Part shown: piece after piece, positions 45,931 to 58,100 of the stretch | Position numbering within the stretch: position 1 is the stretch's first letter | Layout: the number at the start of each line of letters is the position of its first letter | Source: Dastarcus helophoroides | Lineage: Eukaryota > Arthropoda > Insecta > Coleoptera > Bothrideridae | Length of the DNA stretch: 64,000 nt | Direction: 5' to 3' | NCBI GenBank assembly: GCA_028583605.1 | Contig: CM053329.1 | Span: 19,044,455 to 19,108,454, forward strand | Position numbers and translations under genes: made by a program | Notes under the pieces: generated by a model | Told to the model about the DNA's origin: nothing | The model's input: the letters and a program-made list of their open reading frames with translations, nothing else | The model's database searches: none

Positions 45931-48900
45931 CATTTGAACTTCAATCTTAAAAAGTTACTGAGAATAAAATTATTCAGGCGTCGCAACCTACTGATTGGGA
46001 GGAGTGATTCATTTAAACTTTAGTATACTGCACTTAATTTATAAAATTAAAATCCATCACTCCTCCAAATCTACTAACAGGGAGGGGTGATTTATTTATA
46101 ATTTAATATAAAATATTTCTAGAAACAACTGAAGTTCTAATGGATCAATGGACCAATTCTGTTAATTTAGAGGAATAAGTGGCAAGAGTAATTCATTCGA
46201 ACTTTAGTACCCTCTCTGATCTCTCATCATTCTCCCAAATCTACTAACTGGGGGAAGTAAATTGTTTGAACTTCTCTAATTCTAGAGATTTAGAGGAATG
46301 ATTCATTTAACTTCAGTAAAGGTACTATCATCTATGAATCAATATTACAGCTGTTCCATAATTTTCAAATTCATCACTTTTGTAATCTACTAACTAGGAG
46401 AAGTGAATCATTCAAACTTGAAATGAAACTGATCTACAATCTGTTGAAATTCTAATAGACTACCCCTTCAATTCATTTATTCTTTGTGTTTGATGGAACG
46501 GACTGGTCCTTGGTTATCTTCAAAAATTGAAACACAGAACTTGTCCCCTGTTTCAGGGGACAAGTTCTGTGTTTCAATTTTTGAAGATATTCTTTGTGTA
46601 GTACAGTTCATCTGTGAATCAAGTGAATCATCCCTCCCATACTGATTTGGAGAAGTGATTCATAGACTATTGAAGTTGTGGATCGCTTTTCTAAATCAGT
46701 AAAATAGTAGAGAGAGAATTAGGGGAATCATTCCTCCCATACTGATTTGGAAAAGTGATTCATAGCCTATTGAAGTTGTGGATCGCTTCTCCAAATCAAT
46801 AAAATAGGAGGAATGAATCACTTGATTCAGAGATCAACTGTAATGGACGAAGATTAAACAAATTTAAGAAGTGATCCATTAAAATTTCAATAGATTGTAG
46901 ATCAGTTTCATTGGATAAGCAATTTATAGCCTATTAAAAAGGGGGATCACTTCTCCAAATGAGTATAATGGGAGGGATGAATGACCTGACTCACAGATCA
47001 ACTGTACTGGTCGAAGATTAAACAAATTTGAGAAGTGACCCATTAAAATTTTAATAGATTGTAGATCAGTTTCATTGGAGAAGTGATTCATAGCCTGTTG
47101 AAATTATGGATCACTACTCCAATTCTACTGATTTAGAGTAATGATTCATTTAACTTTAGTAAAATACAGTCAATCTATGAATCAATACTACAACTAATCC
47201 GTAACTTTCAAATTCATTGCTCTTCGAAATCTACTAACTAGGAGAAGTGAAACATTTGAATTTGGAATGAAATTGATCTACAATCTATTGAAAATTTAAT
47301 GTATAACTCCTCAAATTTGTTTAATCTTCGTTCAGTACAGTTGATCTGTGAATTAAGTGAATCATCCCTCCCATTCTACTGATTTGGAGAAGTGATTCAT
47401 AGTCTATTGAAATTGTGGATCACTTCTTTAAATCAGTGGAATTGGAGGGATGGATCACTTGATTCACAGATCCACTGTACTAGACGAAGATTAAACAAAT
47501 TTGAGAAATGATCCATTAAAATTTAAATAGATTGTAGATCAGCTTCATTGTAGAAGTGATTCATAGTCTATTGAAACTGTGGATCACTTCTCCAAATCAG
47601 TAGAATGGGAGGAGTGAATCACTTGATTCACAGATCAACTGTAATGGACGAAGATGAAACAAATTTGAAGAGTGATCTATTAAATTTTTAGTAAGTTGTA
47701 GATCAGCTTCATTGGAGAAGTGATTCATAGCCTATTGAAATTGTGGATCACTTCACCAATTCTACTGATTTAGAGTAATGATTAATTTAACGTTAGTAAA
47801 GTACAGTTAATTCATGAATCAATACTACAACTAATCCGTAGCTTTCAAATTATTCATTGCTTTTCGAAATCTACTAACTAGGAGAAGTGAAACGTTTAAA
47901 TTTGGAATGAAACTGATCTACAATCTATTGAAATTTTAATGGAACACTCATCAAATTTGTTTAATCTTCGTGCAGTACAGTTGATCTGTGACTAAAGTGA
48001 ATCATCCCTCTCATTCTACTGATTTGAAGAAGTGATTCATTTGAACTTAACTATTCCAGAGCTGATCCTTTAAATTCAAATTAATCACACTCAAGTTCTT
48101 CAAGTGAGTGAAATGATTCAGGCTATTTCTAATAGACCAAATTTAATATGTAATATTTAAGCACATCGCTCCTCCAAATCTACTAACTGGGAGAAGTAAA
48201 TCGTTCGAATTTTAAAATAAAACTAATCCATATTTTACTGAAATTATAGATAACTTCGCCTATCTTACTGACTAAGAGGAATGATTCATTTAACTTAAGT
48301 AGAGTGCAGTTGATTTATGAATCAATCTTACAGCTGATCCATAACTTTCAGATTCATCACTCTTCCAAATCTACTAACCAGGAGAAGTGAAACATTTAAA
48401 TTTGGAATGAAAGTGATCTACAATTTATTAAAATTTTAATGGATCACTCCTCAAATTTGTTTAATCTTCGTTGAGTACAGTTGATTTGTGACTCAAGTGA
48501 ATCATCCCTTCCATTATACTGATTTGGAGAAGTGATTCATAGCCTATTGAAATTGTGGATCACTGCTTTAAATCAGTGGAATTGGAGGGATGGATTACTT
48601 GATTCACAGATCAACTGTACTAGACGAAGATTAAACAAATTTGAGAAGTGATCCATTAAAATTTCAATAGATTGTAGATCAATTTCATTGGAGAAGCGAT
48701 TCATAGCCTATTAAAATTGGGGATCACTTCTCCAAATCAGTATAATGGAAGGGATGAATGACTTGACTCACAGATCAACTGTACTGGACGAAGATTAAAC
48801 AAATTTGAGAAGTGATCCATTAAAATTTCAATAGATTGTAGATTAGATTCATTGAAGAAGTGATTCATAGCCTGTTGAAATTGTGGATCACTACTCCAAT

Positions 48901-51900
48901 TCTACTAATTTAGAGTAATGATTCATTTAACTTTAGTTAAGTACAGTCAATCTATGAATCAATACTACAACTAATCCGTAACTTTCAAATTCATTACTCT
49001 TCGAAATCTACTAACTAGGAGAAGTGAAACATTTAAATTTGGCATGAAATTTATCTACAATCTATTGAAAATTTAATGGATAACTCCTCAAATTTGTTTA
49101 ATCTTTGTTCGATGCAGTTGATCTGTGAATTAAGTGAATCATCCCTCCCATTCTACTGATTTGGAGAAGTGATTCATAGCCTATTGAAATTGTGGATCAC
49201 TGTTTTAAATCAGTGGAATTGGAGGGATGGATCACTTGATTCACAGATCAACTGTACTAGAGGAAGATTAAACAAATTTGAGAAGTGATCCATTAAAATT
49301 TCAATAGATTGTAGATCAGTTTCATTGGAGAAGTGATTCATATCCTATTGAAATTGTGGATCACTTCTCCAAATCAGTAGAATGGGAGGAATGAATCATT
49401 TGATTGACAAATCAATTGTACTAGACGAAGATTAAACAAATTTGAGAAGAGATTTATTAAAATTTCAATAGATTGTAGATCAGTTTCATTGGAGAAGTGA
49501 TTCATAGTCTATTGAAATTGTGGATCACTTCTCTAAATCAGTAGAATAGGAGGGATGAATCACTTGATTCACAGATCAACTAGTGGATGAAGATTAAACA
49601 AATTTGAGAAGTGATCCATTAAAATTTCAATAGACTGTAGATCAGCCTAATTGGAGAAGTGATTCATAGCCTATTGAAATTGTGGATCACTTCTCCAAAT
49701 CAGTAGAATGGGAGGAATGATTCACTTGATTTACCGATCAACTGTAGTGGACGAAGATTAAACAAATTTGAGAAGTGATCCATTAAAATTTCAATAAACT
49801 GTAGATCAGTTTATTTGGAGAAGTGATTTATAGCCTATCGAAACTGTGGGTCACTTTTCCAAATCAGTAGAATGGGAGAGATGTTTCACGTCATTCACAG
49901 ATCAATTGTACTGGTCGAAGATGAAACAAATTTGAGAAGTGATCCATTAAAATTTCAATAGACTGTAGATCAGTTTCATTGGAGAAGTGATCCATTGCCT
50001 ATTGAAATTGTGGATCACTTCTCCAAGTCAGCAGAATGGGAGGGACGAATCACTTGATTCACAGATCAACTGTACTGGAAGAAGATTAAACAAATTTGAG
50101 AACTGATCCATTAAAATTTCAATAGATTGTAGATCAGTTTCATTGGAGAAGTGATTCATATCCTATTGAAATTGTGGATCACTTCTCCGAATCAGTAGAA
50201 TGGGAGGAATGAATCATTTGATTGACAAATCAACTGTACTAGACGAAGATTAAACAAATTTGAGAAGAGATTTATTAAAATTTCAATAGATTGTAGATCA
50301 GTTTCATTGGAGAAGTGATTCATAGTCTATTGAAATTGTGGATCACTTCTCTAAATCAGTAGAATAGAAGGGATGAATCACTTGATTCACAGATCAACTG
50401 TAGTGGACGAAGATTAAACAAATTTGAGAAGTGATCTATTAAAATGTCAATAGACTGTAGATCAGCCTAATTGGAGAAGTGATTCATAGCCTATTGAAAT
50501 TGTGGATCACTTCTCCAAATCAGTAGAATGGGAGGAATGAATCATTTGATTGACAAATCAACTGTACTAGACGAAGATTAAACAAATTTTAGAAGTGATC
50601 CATTAAAATTTCAATAGATTGTAGATCAGTTTCATTGGAGAAGTGATTCATATCCCACTGAAATTGTGGATCACTTCCCCAAATCAGTAGAATGGGAGGA
50701 ATGAATCATTTGATTGACAAATCAACTGTACTGGACGAAGATTAAACAAATTTGAGAAGTGATCCATTAAAATTTTAAAAAGATTGTAGATCAGTTTCAT
50801 TGGAGAAGTGATTCATAGTCTATTGAAATTGTGGATCACTTCTCTAAATCAGTAGAATAGGAGGGATGAATCACTTGATTCACAGATTAACTGTAGTGGA
50901 CGAAGATTAAACAAATTTGAGAAGTGATCCATTAAAATTTCAATAGACTGTAGATCAGTCTAATTGGAGAAGTGATTCATAGCCTATTGAAATTGTGGAT
51001 CACTTCTCTAAATCAGTAGAATAGGAGAGATGAATCACTTGATTCACAGATCAACTGTACTGGACGAAGATGAAACAAATTTAAGAAGTGATCCATTAAA
51101 ATTTCAATAGACTGTAGATCAGCTTAATTGGAGAAGTGAATCATCCCTCCCATTCTACTGATTTGTAAGAGCGATTCATTTGAACATAAGTATACTAGAG
51201 CTGATCCTTAAAATTCAAATTAATCACACTAAGTTCTCCAAGTGAATGAAATGATTCGGGTTAACATTAGTATACCAAATTTGATGTGTAATATTTAAAT
51301 TCATCACTTCTCCAAATCCACTTACTGGGAGAAGTAGATCGTTCGAATTTTAGAATAAAGCTAATCCATATTTTATTAAAATTATAGATAACTTCACCAA
51401 CTTCGCTGATTAAGAAGAATGATTCACTTAACCTAAGTATAATGCAGTTGATATATGAATCAATATTACAGTTAATTCATAACTTTCAAATCATCACTCT
51501 TCCAAATCTACTAACTAGGAGAAATGAAACGTTTAAATTTGGAATGAAACTGATCTACAATCTACCGAAAATTTAGTAGATCACTCCCCAACTTTGTTTA
51601 ATCTTCATTCAGTAGAGTTGATCTGTGAATCAAGTAAATCATCCGTCCCATACTGATTTAGAGAAGTGATTCATAGCCTATTGAAATTGTGGATCACTCC
51701 TCCAAATCAGTAGAATGGGAGGAATGGATCACTTGATTCACAGATCAATTGTACTGGACGAAGATTAAACAAGTTTGAAAAGTGATCCATTAAAATTTCA
51801 ATAGACTGTAGATCAGTTTCATTGGAGAAGTGATCCATTGCCTATTGAAATTGTGGATCACTTCTCCAAGTCAGCAGAATGGGAGGGACGAATAACTTGA

Positions 51901-54130
51901 TTCACAGATCAATTGTACTGGACGAAGATTAAGCAAATTTGAAAAGTGATCCATTAAAATTTCAATAGACTGTAGATCAGTTTCATTGGAGAAGTGATCC
52001 ATTGCCTAGTGAAATTGTGGATCACTTCTCCAAGTCAGCAGAATGGGAGGGACGAATCACTTGGTTCACAGATCAACTGTACTGGACGAAGATTAAACAA
52101 ATTTGAGAACTGATCCATTAAAATTTCAATAGATTGTAGATCAGGTTCCTTGGAGAAGTGATTCATAGCCTATTGAAATTGTAGATGACTTCTCCAATTC
52201 TGCTGATTTGGAGTAATGATTCATTTAACTTTAGTAAAGTACAGTTAATCTATAAATCAATACTACAACTTTCAAATTCTTCGAAATCGAAAAAAATCGA
52301 AATCTACTAACTAGGAGAAGTGAAACATTTAAACTTGGAATGAAACTAACAATTAAGTAAAATTCTAATGCACTTCTCCAATTTGTTTAATATTCGTGTA
52401 TGCTAGAGCTGGATCCTTAAAATTGAAATTTATTACACTCGATTTTCCTGAATGGGAGGAATGGTTCATGATGACTTTAAAATACAAAATCTGATCTCTA
52501 AAATTCAAATTCATCGTTCCTTCAAATCTACTAACTGGGAAAAGTAAATCATTTGAACTTTAAAATAAAACTGATCCATAGTCTATTAAAATTATGGTCC
52601 CTTCATTAATTCTACCGATTTGGAGGAATGCTTCATTTAACTTTAGTGTAGTACAGTTGACTAACTAGGGGAAATACAGCACTTAAACTTGGAATGAAAC
52701 TGATTTACAACTTAATGAATTTTAAATGGATCACTCCTCCAATTCGTTTAATTTTTGTGTAGTACAGTTGATCTGTGAATCAAGTGAATCTTCCCTCCCA
52801 TTCTGCTGATTTGGAGAAGTGATTCATTCGAACCCAAATATACTGGATAATTCAAAATAACCCCTCTCGAATTCTCTGAGTGGGACTAATGATTCACACT
52901 AACTTTAATACACTTAATCTGGTCTATAAAATTCAAAGTTATCATTCCTCTAAATCTACTAACTAGAGAAGTAAATCGTTTGAACTTTAGAATAAAACTG
53001 ATCCACAGTCTATTGAAATTATGGCCCCTTTTCCAATTCTATTGAGTTAGAGGAATGCTTCATTTAACTTTAATATAGTACCTAAGAATCAGCTGACTCA
53101 TTTTAGAATTCATGGCTGTTCAAAATCTACCAACTAGGAGAAGTGAATCATTTAATCTTGGAACGAAACTGATCTACAATCTATTGAAGTTCTAATGGAT
53201 CCCTCCCCCTATTCGTTTAATTTACGTGGAGTACAGTTGCTCTTAGAATCAAGTGAATTATCCCTCCCATTCTATTGATCTGGAGAACTGATTCATTTGA
53301 ACTTAAGTATACTAAAGCTGATCTTTAAAATGCAAATAAATCACACTCGAGTCCTCTGGGTGGGAGGAATGATTCATACTAACTTTAATACACTAAATCC
53401 ATTGTGTAAAGTTCAAATTCATCACTCTTCACTCTTCTAAATCTACTAATTCATAGTCTATTGAAATTGTGGACCAATCTTCCAATTCTACTGATTTGGA
53501 GGAATGATCGATTTAACGTTAATGTAGCACAGTTGATCTGTGAATTAGTATTACAGCTGATACATAAATCAATATTACAGCTGATCCATGAATCAATATT
53601 ACAGCTGATCTATAAATTTCAAATTCATCATTCCACTTCCAAATGAACTAACTAGAAGAAGTGAATCATTTAAACTTAGAATGAAACTACCCAACAATCT
53701 ATTGAAACTCTAATGGATTACTCTTCCAATTGGTTTAATTTTGAGCACAATAGTTGATCTGTGAATCGAGTGAATCATCCCTCCCCTTCTACCGACTTGG
53801 AGGCATAATTCTCAGGTGTACTAAAGCTGAAACTTTAAATTCAAATGAACCACACTCGAGTTCTCTGGGTGGGAGGAATGATTCGCTAACTTTAAGATAC
53901 TAAATTTGATTTGCAAAATCCAAATTCATCACTCTTCCAAATCTACCAAGTGGGAGAAGTAAGTAGCTTGAACTTTAGAATAAAGTTGATCTTACAATCT
54001 ATTGAAATTTAAATGAATGACTTCTCCAGTTCTGCTGATTAAAAGGAATGATTCATTTGAACCTTATTACAAATGATCTTTGGAGTTCTGAAATTCAATC
54101 TACTTCTCCAAGTCTACTGACTTGCAAAAA
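45931..54130. repeat. 164-bp satellite, about 50 units, both orientations
   Basis: GACGAAGATTAAACAAATTT, the segment TTGAGAAGTGATCCATTAAA, AGATCAGTTTCATTGGAGAA and GAATGGGAGGAATGAATCAC recur with 161-165 bp spacing (e.g. 48626, 48790; 49428, 49589, 49752; 50081). Blocks in the opposite orientation (AATTTGTTTAATCTTCGT, TCCCATTCTACTGATTTGG) lie at about 46.4-46.6, 47.3, 47.9, 48.4, 49.1, 51.6 and 52.7 kb. Each unit also contains a near-palindrome: GGAGAAGTGATTC and, about 20 bases on, GGATCACTTCTCC. Copies are most uniform at 48.5-52.2 kb and decay to both sides. No gene. Confidence 0.92.
46490..46588. mobile_element. Fold-back element, copy 7, with 11-bp target duplication
   Basis: ATTCTTTGTGT is at 46479-46489 and 46589-46599. 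The element is 99 bp: TTGATGGAACGGACTGGTCC, arm, CTTGTCCCCTG, then TTTCAGGGGACAAG and the reverse arm to GAAGAT. There is essentially no loop. Removing it restores a normal 164-bp satellite unit, so the empty site is known. Confidence 0.93.
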
Positions 54131-56350
54131 TTTGAAAAAATATTATCTAGTGTGTTGCATATATTTTCCTTTTAATCACTCCGCGTAAAGAATATTCAAT
54201 TAGACAAGCAAGTAAGTTAAGTGAATGCAAAGAGATTGCAATACATAACCAAGACACTTCCTTCCGCAGAACATGGCTGGCCCGATATCATTCTGCAAAT
54301 GAAATGTGAAAGCAGTAAATACGACCTCCTTAAGGCCCAACTGCGGCATTTAATTACCGGCGTTTTTAGCTACTTCTTTCAGATAAATCACATCGCCGTT
54401 AATTACCGTCAAACCCGGCGATTCCTTATCACGTACCTTCTCGTTAAGTATTAAGCAAAAGGGGGTGGGAACGATGCAGAACACATCGAAAATAAAACGC
54501 AGTCGCCGTTGGACGATGGCCTTGTAATTATTTTCTTCGCAAATGATTAACTCGTTCGTTGATTTACTGCCCTGCCAGGACAATTTATGGCCGAAGCCGT
54601 TCTGACATGTTGCATGCATGTAGGCAGAAAGCATGTTTGTCTGTTGCATGTTAATTTGGAATAGAAGTTTTTAAGCTTTCATGGTGCTCGTTTGAAGTTA
54701 TCGCGAAAGTGCCTTCCGACGTCCCTTTCTCGATTTGCCTTCGATTTGATTTACTGCCCGAAAGGATCGTAAATCTGCAGAAAAATATTCCCGGGCGCAA
54801 AGAAACAGACCATCGCATTTTTGCATCCTCGGAACATGCTTGGGTACCAACCAGATTCACAATTTTGAGGAATCGAGTTTTTAAACTCCAATGTTGTCAT
54901 TATTAGTCTATGGTCATTATATTCGTTTGGTATGCTTGATGTACACTGTTGGCTTGATGCTCTTTTAAAATTATGACAACAGTGCTTCACGAAGAACATA
55001 GAAGGAATTAAATTAGGCAGCCATGAGACTATCGAAAGAAGTGAAAACTTAAAACCAGGAAATAACAGTGAGGCATGTTGGTAACGCCAATAAGTGTGAC
55101 CGTAACGGTGATAGTAACGCTAAACCACAAGAGTATCTCCTATCCAAGGTCGCTTAAAGCGCTGAAAAAAATTTTCATTTCAAAAAAAGGAATTTTTTGG
55201 ACACATTTTTGGATCAAAGTAATGACGAATCATTGGCCTTTATTTTGATCGAACGTAGTCTGCTTCTTGCTCTCAGTTCCCCTTTGCTCAATGTCTTGGT
55301 TTGGCAAAAGTCTCCCCCAGAGGTTATGGTGTGGGTGACAGAGAATTGGCAAGGTTTCGTATTCTCAAAATTTTGAGCTGTAGAGAATTGTTGTCACGTG
55401 ATTTACGAAACTGGTGTCCATACTGAACCAAATTCTTACCAAAGAAGTTTCTGCAGACGTAAATTGATTCGTTTACGTTTGGCTAATTATTTCAGCTTGA
55501 ATCTCTTAACGTCCAAGTACGAAAATGATTAAACAGCAAATTTCTCAAGTCAATTTAATAGGCGTCACAGTTATAAACCTTTCAATGGGATTTAGACCTT
55601 TTGACTGTTTATGTAGTTGACTAATAAATTGGAAATGTTTATAGCGATGATGAGGCTGAGGAAGGCCGAAAACTGTTTATGGTTGTAAATATTTTCAACT
55701 GTAGCACGTTCGACTGTTTGATTGTATAACATTTAATAGACAATATTTGTTACTTTAACATTCAGAAGTCTCTTGTATTTAAGGGAACCTAAAATACAAG
55801 AAAATTAGCCCACTACTGGTGACCTTTATAACTTTAGTTACATCGTACATAATTTGGTCCAATTCAATCGAGTTACAATTCGTATTAGATGGTCGAGCCC
55901 CATACCCGTTCGAACAATGTTTCAAACCTTCATTTATTTTTAAATGCACCAAGTGGCAGGGATAAACGAGAGAACTATCCTTCGGCCATAATAACTGGAA
56001 TAGCGGTCGGCGCATTTTCTAGACAATGGTTTGAATTAAAGGGGGCTTAGAGCAACGTTCAAATTACGGCGTGTGTAATTCCGTCAGATTAGCGTAAACC
56101 CAAACGCCGCAATGAATAGCGCAATATTCCTCTTGACACATTACTACCTCATTAGATTACAGATGGAGCATCAGGCGCCAAACGTTTACAATATTCGCAG
56201 AGGACGGACGACGTGGACTCATTCGGGGCCCTTGGTGGCCTTATGCCAGTGTTTCCCAAAGTGTGGTACGCAAGGGTACGGGAAGAGTTTGGTGGGGATT
56301 CCGCCCTGCACCAGTTGGTTTCAGATGACTCAAAAACAAAAATTGCTTGA
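54131..56350. other. Unique DNA with TAATTA-rich stretch
   Basis: 54,290-54,570 has repeated homeodomain cores (TTTAATTACCGGCG, CGTTAATTACCG, TGTAATTATT, GATTAACT) in balanced sequence. 55,080-55,150 has several TAACG units. Small frames on both strands carry no domain. A candidate enhancer region without a gene. Confidence 0.4.
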
Positions 56351-56358
56351 ATAAGGTA

Positions 56359-56465
56359 TCTCTCTGAAGATGATAGCTTGGCTGTCGAAACGCGTTAGAG
56401 CAACCTTTGTTGTGTTTTTTAATCTTTCTTGGTTTCAGGGGACAAGATTTATATTTCTATTTCAA
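56359..56465 (+). mobile_element. Fold-back element, copy 8, single arm with best hammerhead-like motif
   Basis: Begins TCTCTCTGAAGATGATAGC, continues TTGGCTGTCGAAACGCGTT then AGAGCAACC, and the arm ...TTTCTTGGTTTCAGGGGACA. The motif occupies 56360-56400 (see the separate entry). The opposite arm is absent. Confidence 0.8.
56360..56400 (+). ncRNA. Hammerhead-ribozyme-like motif
   Basis: In order: CTCT (56360-56363), CTGAAGA (56364-56370), one extra T, GATAGC-TTG-GCTGTC (56372-56386, a 6-bp stem with one G-U pair), GAAA (56387-56390), CGCGTT (56391-56396), AGAG (56397-56400, pairs with CTCT). This matches the hammerhead plan CUGANGA - stem II - GAAA - short stem III - UH - stem I. The extra base after CTGAAGA and the tiny stem III (2 bp, or AACGCGTT pairing between two molecules) depart from the ideal. 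Confidence 0.45.
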
Positions 56466-57163
56466 TAAATTTTTCATAAAATTCCAAATTCAAACTTGGT
56501 ATTTCTTTTTGGCAAATTTGGGGCCATTTCTTAAAGTTTCCATCTTTTCCAAATATTTCAGCGTAGGCTTGATATTTATTATTATTTTTTTCCAATATTT
56601 TTGATTTTAAAATCGAAATTTCGACATAAATAAATCAGATACAAATTTCGAGAAAAATATGGAAAATATTGATATTAAAATCGAAATATTAAAAAATTTC
56701 GACTCTTATATCAACAGCACTTAAGAAAATGATCGACATTTCGAAATTAAACTAAAAATTTAAATACGATATTTTTCAAATGGGCCTCAATTAAAAAAAA
56801 TCGATTTTTAGCTAAAAATTTTTGGGCAAATGCCGAAATTATAATAAAAACTCCAAATTTATTAAAAAGTGACTTAAAAATAGTCGACGTTTAAAAAAAA
56901 GCGATTTATAAGAAAATTGGGTCAAAACTTGTTTGGAGAGAAGAGTCAACATCTTAAAATTAAAACCATTCCAAAAATAAAACAAAAAGTTCCAGAAACA
57001 AATTTTAAAAAATACGAGGCAAAGAAAGACCAAAATTTGAGAAAGAAATGGAAATTTAGAGAAAAACTCTTCCTGGAGGATATCAAACCTGGGGAAAAGT
57101 GTTAAATTTTGAGAATAAAGACGAAATTTCAACAAAAAGCGAATTTTGGGACAACATTAAAGA

Positions 57164-57314
57164 CTGAAATAAAAATCTTGTTCCCTGAAACCAAGAAAGA
57201 TTAAAAAATACAACAAAGGTTGCTCTGCTGTGTTTTTTAATCTTTCTTGGTTTCAGGGGACAAGATTTGTATTTTATTTTTTGAAGATAACTAGGGACCA
57301 GTTCGTTCTACCAA
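57164..57314. mobile_element. Fold-back element, copy 9
   Basis: CTTGTTCCCTGAAACCAAGA arm, ACAAAGGTTGCTCTGCTGTG centre and GGTTTCAGGGGACAAGATTT return arm, ending ACCAGTTCGTTCTACCAAA. The hammerhead-like part is deleted at CTCT. Possible AAAGA flanks, too short to rely on. Confidence 0.8.
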
Positions 57315-57355
57315 AGATTAGAGATGGTTAGGGAAGGCAAACTCTGGAAAAAAAG

Positions 57356-57489
57356 TAGAAATGTCTCCCTGCTTGAATCCATATTTTCTGTTGACTGCGT
57401 AAGTCAAAGGAAGCACCCATTGACATGGGTGCTTCCTTCGACTCACGCAATCAAGAGACAATATGGATTCAGGCAGGGAGACGTTTCTA
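57356..57489. other. 134-bp near-perfect hairpin
   Basis: TAGAAATGTCTCCCTG (57356-57371) pairs with CAGGGAGACGTTTCTA (57474-57489), and the stem continues through AATCCATATT to AGGAAGCACCCAT, turning at a 4-6 base loop near 57,422. Arms are about 64 bp with six mismatches, mostly transitions. It is unrelated to the fold-back family next to it. It could yield a long-hairpin small-RNA precursor or be a small inverted duplication. Confidence 0.85.
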
Positions 57490-58100
57490 TTCTCTGACGA
57501 GAGGCTCGAATTTTGGGATGTCAAATTTAACAAAGAGTCGAATTTTGAGAAACAAGCTGAAATTTCCAAAGAGGCAAATATAAAAAAAAATCCAAGCGGA
57601 ATTTCAGGAAAAGTTCCGAAGTTTCCAGAAAAAAAACCGAGTTTCGAAACAAAGTCGAAATTTTGAAAAAAAAGCTGGACAAAGTTGAAAAAATAATTAT
57701 AAGCATCCCAAACTCCCAAATAAGGCCAAACATTGAAAACAAAAGTCGTATTCTGGAAATCAAATTGAAATTTGAAAAAAAAAAGAAATTTTGAAAGCCA
57801 ATTGACTTGAGGTTGAAAAAAAGAAGTCTTGTAAGATGTTTTTCGTGAAATTTTCTTAATTTTGCTTAAACTTTGATACAATCCAGAAATTTCGAAAAAA
57901 AATTGAAATCCTCAAAAACTAGTTTTCTAAATTCTAAATGAAATTTTTTTTATATTTTTTTTAATAAATTTATAAATTGCTGTTTTTTATTAGACGACGA
58001 AAGATGTGAATTTTGAAAAATAACTAGAAATTTCCAGAAATTTGGATTACAGAAATGCCAAATTTTTAACAAACTGGAGAATTTCGAAAAAAAATTAAAC

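Larger units (their letters stand above)
56470..58100. repeat. A-rich GAAATTT-type array
   Basis: Irregular AAATTTCGAAA and GAAATTTTGAGAAA units, as at 15.4 and 22.6-28 kb. Frames inside (e.g. 56917-57105 and the long minus frame 57881-57318) are low complexity or cross the hairpin and insertion and are not genes. Confidence 0.65.

Noticed and set aside
56112..56354. 80-codon frame in unique DNA
   Set aside because: No start context or domain, and it runs towards the fold-back element fragment.
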